Assembly (NCBI GenBank): GCA_020633675.1
Contig: JACKDE010000003.1
Span: 1,012,359-1,076,358 of the forward strand
Reading direction: 5' to 3'
Length of the DNA: 64,000 nucleotides
DNA from: Deferribacteres bacterium
GTDB taxonomy: Bacteria > Zhuqueibacterota > Zhuqueibacteria > Zhuqueibacterales > Geothermadaptataceae
Made by a program: the position numbers and the translations under genes. A model generated the notes under the pieces. The model saw nothing but the letters and a program-made list of their open reading frames with translations. It made no database searches and was not told the DNA's origin. Positions 17,602 to 26,400 of the stretch are shown piece by piece. Numbering within the stretch: position 1 is the stretch's first letter; the number at the start of each line of letters is the position of its first letter.

Positions 17602-18090
17602 TCACCACCCGGCAATTGTGTTAATCATGCTCAGTTTTTGACGAGGCGATTTATGAGCCAGAGAATAAATTTCATCTTTGCCAAGTGACATGCCAACCAC
17701 ACCGCCAACAACAACACCTGCTATGCCGCCGACAAACACACCGCCCAGCGTTTGCATTCCCCGTGAATCCACGCTGAACCATTCGCCATCTGACTCCTGG
17801 TACGTCGCACTGGCTATGGTGCCCATAATCGCGGCACCGGCAAGCAAGCCGATCCCGGCCCCGGCCCAAAATTTCGATTGTTTTTCTCTTTTGATCTCCA
17901 CTATTGAAGAGACAGCGAGCATGTGAAATGCTCCCATGTGTGAAATGGCGATTGAATCTTCAACAAGCTTTTCGATCGAAACTGGCCAAAAAATATCGCC
18001 GCTTGCCAGCGTGACCTGCAGGTCTGGCTTTTGTGCAAAAACTGCACTGGAAAGCGTGATCAGCAGGAGAATTGTGATTAATCTTCTCAT
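17602..18090 (-). CDS. small envelope protein with glycine-zipper segments
   Basis: 162 residues from ATG at 18090 (MRRLITILLLITLSSAVFAQ, a standard signal peptide); the open frame extends upstream without a signal and was trimmed. The first half is a small beta-rich domain (LQVTLASGDIFWPVSIEKLVEDSIAIS). The second half has two hydrophobic Gly/Ala-rich segments (FWAGAGIGLLAGAAIMGTIAS and GGVFVGGIAGVVVGGVVGMSLG), typical of glycine-zipper outer-membrane or membrane-associated proteins. Similar proteins are common hypotheticals in FCB genomes. Function unknown. Confidence 0.75.
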   Translation of the reverse strand: MRRLITILLLITLSSAVFAQKPDLQVTLASGDIFWPVSIEKLVEDSIAISHMGAFHMLAVSSIVEIKREKQSKFWAGAGIGLLAGAAIMGTIASATYQESDGEWFSVDSRGMQTLGGVFVGGIAGVVVGGVVGMSLGKDEIYSLAHKSPRQKLSMINTIAGW

Positions 18091-18548
18091 TGCACGACTT
18101 TTTGGTTGAGCGGACAAGTGAAGGCTTATTTTTTCATGATAAAATGATTCATCAAAATGCCCAAAAGTGAATTTCCGGAATTCGAAGCAAGCCGTATGGA
18201 CAGACAGATTTGGCGCAGGCAGCATTGGAACACGTAGTGGATGGAAAAAAACGACTTTTCGTCAACACAGTAGAACCCGGCAGTTGGAATGGTTGTAAAT
18301 AGCCCCGTATTCGTTAGGAATGGATCGTAAAACAGCAAGAGCATTTTGCGGAATTGTGAGACCATGCTATCCCCAGATTTAGCGTGTCATCCAAGCGAAT
18401 GAAATGTGAATTTTTCCGCTTTTGTCTCACGAGAAAAACATCCAAAAGAACAGCATTTTTCAATCAAAGTCAAGAGAAATCAGCTGATTTTTCGTGCTTT
18501 TTTGGCTATCCAAAAATCCAGTTCAATTAAACACAAATCAAATGAAAA
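18091..18548. other. intergenic region between envelope protein and FHA genes
   Basis: 458 bases, AT-rich. It should hold the promoter of the minus-strand envelope protein and the 3' end of the FHA gene. The open frame at 18126-18365 has no recognisable domain. I see no clear hairpin or repeat. Confidence 0.35.
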
Positions 18549-18884
18549 TCAAGCGCTTCTCCCATCCGCAAAATGGCTGTCATACTGCCCGTTGACGAAA
18601 AAGAATTCCAGTCGTTTGCCGAGCGTGATAACATGGAGATGCGCCAGCCGTTCTTTGCTTCGTACCCGTTCCCCATCCAATTTTGTGCCATTGCGACTTT
18701 TCAGGTCCTCAATGAAATAGCTGTCGCGCTGCTTGTCGAAATAGATGCGCGCGTGGCGTCGGGAGATATATTTTTCCTGTATCACCAGCATGTTCTCGGG
18801 ATCTTTTCCAATCGTCATTTCCTTGCTCAATGGAATTTCTTTTCCCATCAGCTTGCCAAAAGTACACACCAATTTTGCCTTCAT
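18549..18884 (-). CDS. stand-alone FHA-domain protein
   Basis: 111 residues, ATG at 18884, GAGG nearby upstream. It is essentially one forkhead-associated domain: MTIGKDPENMLVI (strand with conserved Gly), YISRRHARIYFD (Ser-Arg-Arg-His phosphothreonine-binding block), and FIEDLKSRNGTKLDGERV (conserved Asn-Gly). All key residues are present. FHA domains bind phosphothreonine on targets of Hanks-type kinases. One such kinase is encoded at 32856-34244, a possible though unproven partner. No signal peptide, so cytoplasmic. Confidence 0.88.
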   Translation of the reverse strand: MKAKLVCTFGKLMGKEIPLSKEMTIGKDPENMLVIQEKYISRRHARIYFDKQRDSYFIEDLKSRNGTKLDGERVRSKERLAHLHVITLGKRLEFFFVNGQYDSHFADGRSA

Positions 18885-19248
18885 GTTCGCCTCAGTTTAA
18901 ATAAGAGCTCTGCTCATTTCACCGCATGTGTAAAAATTTCCTTAATATGCAGCGGTTCACAAATCGGAAAGGCGAATTTGCAACATTGAGGCCAGTAACA
19001 AAAAACCAGTTTGCCAATTGATCATCTTTCCTGATTTTCAGCAAGAAAATGGGTATTGCGCTTGTTCTCATACGCTCACAACCACTTCATTGTATGTGAT
19101 AATGTTTCGACAGAGATTTGATGTTTGGCCCGCTAATTGCAAAAAGCGGCGATCAAATTCCTGATGCCAATCAGCCGAGCCGCGGGCAAAATTGGGATAT
19201 CAGCTATTTCTCGAATCAACGATGCACTTCAGCAAACGGAGAGATAGA
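18885..19248. other. divergent promoter region before the cytochrome genes
   Basis: 364 bases between the FHA gene (minus) and the lipoprotein cytochrome (plus), so it must hold both promoters. A hairpin at 19116-19158 has ATTTGAT (19116-19122) pairing with ATCAAAT (19152-19158) and an inner CCGC (19130-19133) / GCGG (19146-19149). It lies about 90 bases before the cytochrome start. No sigma-54 element was recognised. Confidence 0.4.
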
Positions 19249-20046
19249 ATGAGCATCAACTTGAAAAGCGTTTGCCGCTTTTTGCTGTTGCCAACAGCGA
19301 TTCTGGTATCGCAAGCTTGTGAGAGAACCCAGAATATTACTGGCCCCGGCAACAACAACATCGTTCCGCTGCCGCTGGCAGCAAATTTTGCCAGCATACA
19401 AAACAACATTCTCACACCTTCCTGTGCAGTGACAGGCTGCCATGTGCAAGGCGGTGTGCAGCCATCGCTGGAAGCCGGGCTCGCTTACAACAACCTGGTC
19501 GGCGTCACTTCGATTGGCTATGCGCCGCTTCTGCGCGTTACACCCGGCAATCCAAACAATAGCGTTTTGTATCGTAAAATCACTGGTGGCAATGGCCTGG
19601 GCGGCCCTATGCCTCCGGGCGGCATGCTGACGCAGGCACAAATGGACACGGTACGCGCCTGGATTCTGAAGGGGGCCCAAAATGACGGGCCACCTGCCGG
19701 TACCGCACCCACTCTTAGTCAGATTCAGGCTCAGATCATCACGCAGAATTGCACCGGCTGTCATGTCGGGTCGGCGCCACGTCCGAATGGCGCGCCATTC
19801 TCGCTCGAAAATATCGACTCGACCTACGCCAATCTTGTCAACCAACGCTCTCTGCGAAATCTAAAGGCGGACTCCATTCGTGTGGTGCCTGGGCGCTCGG
19901 ATTTGAGCTACCTGATCCGGCTTTTGCAGGGCGCTGGTGAACAGCCGACACCGCAAATGCCTCCGTTGGCAACCCAAAACATGCTCAGCATCGCACAAAT
20001 TCAACAGATTCAAGGCTGGGTCGATGCGGGCGCACAGAAAAATTAG
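19249..20046 (+). CDS. lipoprotein with two c-type heme motifs, planctomycete-type cytochrome
   Basis: 265 residues from ATG at 19249, with GGAGAGA upstream; the signal peptide ends in a lipobox (AILVSQAC). The first heme motif is CAVTGCH, the expanded C-x4-CH type; the second is the canonical CTGCH. Around them are blocks typical of planctomycete-type cytochrome c domains: ILTPSCAVTGCH, PGNPNNSVLYRKITGG, MPPGGMLTQAQMDTVRAWILKGAQ, and later MPPLATQNMLSIAQIQQIQGWVDAGAQ. Two tandem domains are present. Lipid-anchored, so in the periplasm or on the surface. Only 9 bases separate it from the HbpS-like gene, so they form an operon. Confidence 0.88.
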   Translation: MSINLKSVCRFLLLPTAILVSQACERTQNITGPGNNNIVPLPLAANFASIQNNILTPSCAVTGCHVQGGVQPSLEAGLAYNNLVGVTSIGYAPLLRVTPGNPNNSVLYRKITGGNGLGGPMPPGGMLTQAQMDTVRAWILKGAQNDGPPAGTAPTLSQIQAQIITQNCTGCHVGSAPRPNGAPFSLENIDSTYANLVNQRSLRNLKADSIRVVPGRSDLSYLIRLLQGAGEQPTPQMPPLATQNMLSIAQIQQIQGWVDAGAQKN

Positions 20047-20055
20047 GAGGCCGAT

Positions 20056-21612
20056 ATGCACAGCACATCATTGAAATACATCAGCTATCTCAGCGCCGCC
20101 TTCCTGGGATTCACGCTGCTGCGCTGCGCAGTTGACTCCCCTGTCAGTGTAGCGGCGCTCGACAACACGCCGCAGCTGACACAGAGCGACGTGCAGCAGT
20201 TGATTGCGCAAGCGGTTGATTTAGCGCAGCAAAATGGCCAGGCAGCCGTGATCGCGGTGGCGGATAGATGGGGCAATCCATTGGCGGTTTTCAGCATGAC
20301 CGGCACGGCTGGTTCGGATACCGACCCGAACTTCGGAGCGATTGCCAAGGCCAGAACCGCCGCGATGCTCAGCAGCAACTATGCAGCGTTGTCCACGCTC
20401 ACGGCATGCTGGATTACCCGCGCCACTTTTCCGCCAAATCAACCCAACACGCTTTTGCAAGGCCCGCTTTTCGGTGTCGGTTTTTCAAGCCTCACCGGCA
20501 GCGACATTTATGACACAACGCTGCCCGGACAAAACAATCCGGGCCAGCCCGGCCTCACCGGTGTGCCAGGTGGATTTCCCATTTACAAGGGCGATTTACT
20601 GGCTGGCGGGCTGGGTGTCAGCACTTTTTCGAATGCCGCAGGATTGCCGGCCAATTTTCTGATGACCTGCGGCGGCAACTTCATTGATGAAGCGATCGCG
20701 CAGGGAGCTGCGCGTGGCTTCGCAGCTTCGGCAGGCAAAACCGCCAACAACATCCAGCTCGACGGCATCCAACTGGCCTACTCGAATTCGCCCGCTGTCA
20801 CAGCAAATTTCACACTGACGCCGGCGGACCTGGCCAACCTCGGCAGTTTTAACCCAAACTATCCGGTCGTCAATCCGAAGAGCCTGCCTGTGTCCGGTTA
20901 CGTCAATGGATACCAGCCACAAAACGGCTCGCTGCTCGCCACGAATGAAATTCAGCAAATCATCACCCAGGCGATCACGGAAGCCAATCGTATTCGCTCG
21001 ACGCTGCGTCGGCCAGTCGGTCTGTCCGCACGCTTTTCGATTGCGGTAACCGACATCGACGGCACGGTGCTCGCATTGTACCGCATGGCGGATGCGCCAG
21101 TGTTCAGCACCGATGTTTGCGTACAGAAAGCCCGCACAGCCGCTGTCTACAGCGATCCGAACTCGAACTACGGTAATCAAATCCGCGCGGTTTTGGGTCT
21201 CTCGGTCGGGCAGCAAATTGCGTTTTCAACCCGAGCAATCGGTTTTTTGGCCGGGCCCTATTATCCGCCGGGAAAAGGCCAGCCCAGCAACGGCCTGCCG
21301 GTTCAGCCAGGGCCGCTGTACGTAATCGATCCGGTTTTGCCAACCAATTTCAACCGGTTGCAGCAAAATCAGGTTCTGAATCCATTGGGTAACGGCATGA
21401 CTTTGTTTGGAGGCGGCGTACCGCTTTACAAGAACGGCCAACTGGCCGGTGCAATCGGCGTGAGTGGCGATGGCGTGCGCCCGGATGACATGGTTGCTGT
21501 TGCCGGCGCTGCCGGTTTTCAGCCACCAGTACAGATCCAGGCGGATCAATATTTTTACCAGGGCGTCCGGCTGCCCTATGTCACATTCGAACGCAATGTT
21601 TACATCAAGTAA
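20056..21612 (+). CDS. secreted protein with two HbpS/GlcG-like (DUF336) domains
   Basis: 518 residues, ATG at 20056 with AGGAGG 5 bases upstream. Signal region ends near FTLLRCAVDS, which could be a lipobox. Domain 1 (about 40-240): LTQSDVQQLIAQAVDLAQQ, AVIAVADRWGNPLAVFSM, AIAKARTAAMLSS, GGFPIYKGDLLAGGLGVS. Domain 2 (about 300-510): EIQQIITQAITEANRI, SIAVTDIDGTVLALYRM, CVQKARTAAVYS, GGVPLYKNGQLAGAIGVSGDG. The GlcG/HbpS family includes heme-binding sensors of oxidative stress, so heme binding or a redox-accessory role fits the neighbouring cytochrome, but no ligand is proven. Followed by a hairpin terminator at 21631. Confidence 0.85.
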   Translation: MHSTSLKYISYLSAAFLGFTLLRCAVDSPVSVAALDNTPQLTQSDVQQLIAQAVDLAQQNGQAAVIAVADRWGNPLAVFSMTGTAGSDTDPNFGAIAKARTAAMLSSNYAALSTLTACWITRATFPPNQPNTLLQGPLFGVGFSSLTGSDIYDTTLPGQNNPGQPGLTGVPGGFPIYKGDLLAGGLGVSTFSNAAGLPANFLMTCGGNFIDEAIAQGAARGFAASAGKTANNIQLDGIQLAYSNSPAVTANFTLTPADLANLGSFNPNYPVVNPKSLPVSGYVNGYQPQNGSLLATNEIQQIITQAITEANRIRSTLRRPVGLSARFSIAVTDIDGTVLALYRMADAPVFSTDVCVQKARTAAVYSDPNSNYGNQIRAVLGLSVGQQIAFSTRAIGFLAGPYYPPGKGQPSNGLPVQPGPLYVIDPVLPTNFNRLQQNQVLNPLGNGMTLFGGGVPLYKNGQLAGAIGVSGDGVRPDDMVAVAGAAGFQPPVQIQADQYFYQGVRLPYVTFERNVYIK

Positions 21613-21630
21613 GATTGGACTGAGCAAGGG

Positions 21631-21658
21631 GCTGAAGCAACGCTTCAGCTTGTTTGTC
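21631..21658 (+). terminator. rho-independent-like terminator
   Basis: GCTGAAGC (21631-21638), loop AAC, GCTTCAGC (21642-21649), then TTGTTTGTC. It ends the two-gene unit 19249-21612 and separates it from the next operon. Confidence 0.65.
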
Positions 21659-21768
21659 ATCCGTTAGGGCTCAATGCAGGTTTTATCACAAAGCGAACGC
21701 AGGAAATGACAATTTGAGTTCAGTATGGACACTTCCATTGTGGCTGCTGAATCGTTACGGGCTGAATC

Positions 21769-23496
21769 ATGCGCAAAAAAATCAACTCATTCGCCAACCA
21801 CCATACCGGGATGAGCACATGGTCGTGCTTTGTCGCCAGGGCGCTGTGCCTTTGTGTGCTCGTGCTGGCGGACTGTGGCCAGGCAAGGCCATTCCCGGTA
21901 ATGGTACAGGCGGATTCGACTCAAAAGAAAAAGTCCAAGATGCAAGATTTCGTGCCAGTGCCGGACCGCTGGCGAGCTATTCAGCCACCACCCTATGCGC
22001 TCAACAAGCAGGGACATCTTTACGATCCCTACAATCAAAATATTTTGAAAGGCGATTTCCCGATTATCGGCCAGAACAAATTTTTGATTTTGACCGCCAG
22101 CACCGACAATTTTGCACAATCTTTTCGCGTGCCAACGATGACAGCGATCAGCACCAACAGTCCGCAGAATTTTCAATTTTTCGGCAACGGGAACCGCTTT
22201 TTGCTGAACGAGAGATTGCGGCTTTCGGCCGAATTTTACCAAGGCAACACTGCCTTTCGCCCGCGCGATTGGGAATTCAAAGTGACAACGGTATTCGACA
22301 TCAATTATCTCGCTGCGCGCGAAATCAGCGATGTCAATTTGGACGAGCGTCAGGGCACGACGCGCTACGACGACCACTTTGCTTTTCAGGAGTTGTTTTT
22401 CGAAAAACATTTGTTCGACCTGAGCGCGAATTACGATTTCATCTCGTTTCGGGGCGGCCTTCAGAAATTCAACAGCGATTTTCGCGGCTTTATTTTTGAT
22501 GATTTCAACCTGGGAGCGCGCTTGCTCGGCAATGCCGGTTCGAATCGCTTTCAGTACAATCTCAGCTATTTTTACATGCTGGAAAAAGACACCAACAGTG
22601 GATTGAACACGCTGTTCGAAGATCGCGACCAGCAGGTTCTGATCGCAAATCTGTACAAACAGGATTTCCTGGCGCTTGGCTACACCACTCAGTTGAGCCT
22701 TCACTATAATCACGACAAGCCGAGTAACTATATCGATGAAAATGGAGTGCCGGTGCGTCCAGCCGTGATCGGCGCCAGCCGGCCGCATGACGTCAAGGCC
22801 TTTTATCTTGGCTGGTCGGGCGATGGTCACTTCGGGCGCTTCAATCTCAGTCATGCTTTCTACCAGGTTTTGGGCCGTGACAGCTTCAACTCGCTGGCAG
22901 GCAGACGGATTTCGCTGAATGCGCAGATGGCGGCTCTCGAGCTTTCCATCGATAAAGACTGGATGCGCTTTCGCCTTTCAGGCTTTTTTGCATCAGGCGA
23001 CCAAAGGCCACTCGACCGGTTCGGCACCGGCTTCGACACCATTCTCGATTTGCCATTTTTCGCCGGCGGGCCGTTCAGTTTTTGGAACAGCCAGCAAATC
23101 CGGATTTTCGCCGTGAATTTGACCAGCAGGCAGAGCCTGGTGCCGAATCTGCGCAGCAGCAAAACTGAAGGTCAGGCCAATTTTGTCAATCCGGGATTGC
23201 TGCTGGCCAATTTTGGCTACGATGCCGATCTCACACCCAAACTGCGGCTGGTCCTGAACGCCAATTACTTGCGATTCGCGACCACCGCGCCGCTGACGCA
23301 GTTCGTCAACCAAACCATTCGAAAGGATATCGGGCTGGATTACGGGCTGGGCTTTCTCTACCGCCCGTTTCTGAACAACAACGCGATCTTTCAATTCGGG
23401 ATCAACGCCCTGACGCCTTTGAATGGCTTTCGTGATTTGTTTGATTCATCCAAAACCCAATATGCGGCGTTCACCGCGCTGCAGTTCACCTATTGA
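21769..23496 (+). CDS. outer-membrane beta-barrel protein of the multiheme cytochrome operon
   Basis: 575 residues from ATG at 21769; an ATG 14 codons later (MSTWSCFVARALCLC) is also possible and gives a cleaner signal ending LVLADC, which could be a lipobox. After a short linker the protein is all alternating beta strands rich in Phe, Tyr, Asn and Arg (LRLSAEFYQGNTAFRPRDW, YQVLGRDSFNSLAGRRISLN, LRLVLNANYLRF), ending AFTALQFTY with a terminal aromatic residue, as in outer-membrane barrels. I do not recognise a named family. Only 2 bases separate it from the decaheme gene, so it probably forms a porin-cytochrome unit in the way MtrB or PioB do. That analogy is inference; no sequence homology is claimed. 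Confidence 0.78.
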   Translation: MRKKINSFANHHTGMSTWSCFVARALCLCVLVLADCGQARPFPVMVQADSTQKKKSKMQDFVPVPDRWRAIQPPPYALNKQGHLYDPYNQNILKGDFPIIGQNKFLILTASTDNFAQSFRVPTMTAISTNSPQNFQFFGNGNRFLLNERLRLSAEFYQGNTAFRPRDWEFKVTTVFDINYLAAREISDVNLDERQGTTRYDDHFAFQELFFEKHLFDLSANYDFISFRGGLQKFNSDFRGFIFDDFNLGARLLGNAGSNRFQYNLSYFYMLEKDTNSGLNTLFEDRDQQVLIANLYKQDFLALGYTTQLSLHYNHDKPSNYIDENGVPVRPAVIGASRPHDVKAFYLGWSGDGHFGRFNLSHAFYQVLGRDSFNSLAGRRISLNAQMAALELSIDKDWMRFRLSGFFASGDQRPLDRFGTGFDTILDLPFFAGGPFSFWNSQQIRIFAVNLTSRQSLVPNLRSSKTEGQANFVNPGLLLANFGYDADLTPKLRLVLNANYLRFATTAPLTQFVNQTIRKDIGLDYGLGFLYRPFLNNNAIFQFGINALTPLNGFRDLFDSSKTQYAAFTALQFTY

Positions 23497-23498
23497 TT

Positions 23499-26400
23499 AT
23501 GAAACGAACGATCCAATATTGCGCCTTGTTTTATCTTTTGCTGTTCGTCCATCTGCAAGCGCAGGAAATGGACAACAAAAACAGTGAAAAAGGCGTTCGC
23601 CGTATTCGGCAGACGGACGAGATGGTCATGCGCAAAAGCGAAGGCTGCCTGTCTTGTCATGCTGGCAGCGAAAAAATGCACAAATCGCCGGCTGTCAAGC
23701 TGGGCTGCATCGATTGCCATGGCGGCAATCCGCGCACCCGCGTGAAGGAGAATGCGCATGTTCAGCCGCGCTTTCCCGAACGCTGGCCTAGTGCCGCCAA
23801 TCCGATCCGCTCCTACACGCTTCTCAACGATGAAAGCCCGGATTTCGTCAAATTTATCAATCCCGGCGATTTGCGTGTGGCGAACGAAACCTGTGGCGCC
23901 TGCCACGGCGACATTGTCCTGAATGTCAAAAAAAGCATGATGACGACTTCGGCTCTGTTATGGGGTGGCGCTGCCTACAACAATGGCATCGTTTCGACCA
24001 AAAACTACATTTTCGGCGAAAGCTACAGTCGGGATGGCACGCCACAGCGCATCAACACCGTGCCGCAGCCAACGCCAGATGAAATAAAAAACAAGGGTGT
24101 GCTGCCATTCCTGTTGCCGTTGCCGCGCTGGGAGATCACCCAGGTTGGCAACATTTTCCGCACCTTCGAGCGCGGTGGCAAACTCCCGCGTATCAATGCT
24201 TCCGAAATAGGCAGCCCAAATCCACAGGAGGAGCCGGGCAAACCGGACATCAAGCTCGGCGACCGTGGCCTGGGCACCCAGTTGCGCATCAGCTCGCCGG
24301 TGCTGAATTTGCACAAAACCCGCCTGAACGATCCGCATCTGTCTTTTCTGGGCACCAACGATCAAGCCGGTGATTTTCGCTCCAGCGGCTGCACAGCCTG
24401 CCATGTCGTCTATGCAAATGATCGCTCGCCGCTGCATTCCGGTATGTACGCGCCATTCGGTAACCTGGGACGCAGCGTTACCGGCGATAAAACGATTCCG
24501 CGCGGCGAGCCCGGCCACCCCATCCGCCACCAGTTGACGACGCAAATTCCGTCGAGCCAGTGCATGGTTTGCCACATGCATCAGCCGAATGGCTTTTTGA
24601 ACACATTTTACGGTTTCCAAATGTGGGATTACGAAACCGACGGTCGCATGCTGTATCCGAAAAAACAGCAAAATCTGTCGGCGGATGAACAGCGCAAACT
24701 TCTGGAACAGAATCCGGAAGAAGCCGTTCTGCGCGGCAAGTGGGGCGACGATGGATTTCTCACCAACGTCAGCAAGCTCAATCCGAAATTACAAAACACC
24801 CAATTTGCTGACTACCACGGCCATGGCTGGATTTTTCGCGCTGTGTTCAAAAAAGACCGCAAGGGCAATTTGTTGGACAAGAACGGCTTCGTCTTGCCGG
24901 AAACTGCCAGGCACAAATTTCATGGCGTGGTGCCAGTAGACGGCACGCAGCAATTTTGTGACGATCCCGCTTGCCGGACGGCGCAAAAAGCGGTACACCT
25001 CAAAGACATCCACCTCGAAAAAGGTATGCATTGCGTAGATTGCCATTTTGAGCAGGATGCGCACGGCGATGGCAAGCTCTACGGCGAATTTCACAATGCC
25101 ATCGAAATCCAGTGTGTCGATTGTCACGGCACGGTTGCGGACTATGCCCGCTTGCGCACTTCGGGTGTGGCTGCGCGGCCCGGCGGCACAGACCTGACCG
25201 ACATGCGCACGCCCTTTTTAGATGCGCGCTTCGAAAAGGATGGCAACAGGCGCATTCAGCGCTCGATGCTGGTCGATACGCTTTACTGGGAGATCAGTCA
25301 GGTGCGCGATACCGTCGATCCCAATTCGCCCAACTACAATCCGAAATCCTACACCGCAAAAATGCTGGCAAAGGGCGGGAAAATGCAGACTTTGAGCAGC
25401 GTCGATACCGCCAGGCTGGCGCATTCCGATCAAAAGATGGAATGCCAGTCCTGCCATACGTCCTGGATCACCAATTGCTTTGGCTGCCATTTGCCGCAGC
25501 AGGCGAACTGGCAAAAAAGCATGAACCATTTCGAAGGCACAACCACCCGCAACTGGACCAGCTACAATCCGCAGGTCGTCCGAGATGATGGCTTTATGCT
25601 GTGCCTGACCGGACGCACCAAAGGCAACAAAATCACCACCGCGCGCTCCAGCAGTGCGCTAATCCTGAGCTCACGCAATGCCAACCGCGAGCAGGTTTAT
25701 TCGCAGCAGCCGCCAATTTCCGCTCCCGGATACAGCAGCCAGGCGTTCAACCCGCACTTTGCCCATACCGTGCGCAAAACCGAAACCCGTGCCTGCTCCG
25801 ATTGCCATATTTCCGAAGATAACGACAACAATGCCTGGATGGCGCAGACGCTTTTACAAGGCACGAATTTCGTCAATTTTATCGGTCGCTTTGCCTACGT
25901 CGCCGAGGGCAAAGATGGTCTGGAAGCGGTGGAAGTGACGGAAGTCGATGAGCCGCAGGCGGTGGTCGGCAGCTATTTGCACAAGCTGGCTTATCCGGAC
26001 AATTATAAAAAGCATCTCAAAAATAAACGTGAACTCGAAACAGCGCACCATCATGGTGGCTCGGATGTGCTCAGCCTGCAGTTGCGCGGCGAATATCTCT
26101 ACACCGCCAGCGGCAAAGGCGGCTTCCGTGTCTACGACGTTGCCAGCATCGACAACAAGGGTATTTCCGAACGGATTGTCAGCGCGCCGGTTTCGCCGTG
26201 GGGACAAGACACCCATGTAGCAACAAAATTTGCCACCGCGGTGGCCTTGCCGACCAATATGCCGATCGACACGCGCAGGAGATCCGTCATCAACGATCCC
26301 AAAAATGAAGAGCAGCCCTTTCACCAAATGTATAGCTACGCCTACATCACCGACAAATACGAAGGTCTGATTTTGGTCGATGTGATGAATTTGGCGGACG

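Noticed and set aside
18126..18365. Minus-strand open frame of 79 codons
   Set aside because: No ribosome site, no signal or domain, AT-rich intergenic composition.
21654..22499. Plus-strand open frame of 281 codons overlapping the barrel gene
   Set aside because: Out of frame with the barrel gene, with no signal peptide or motif; the barrel frame explains the region.
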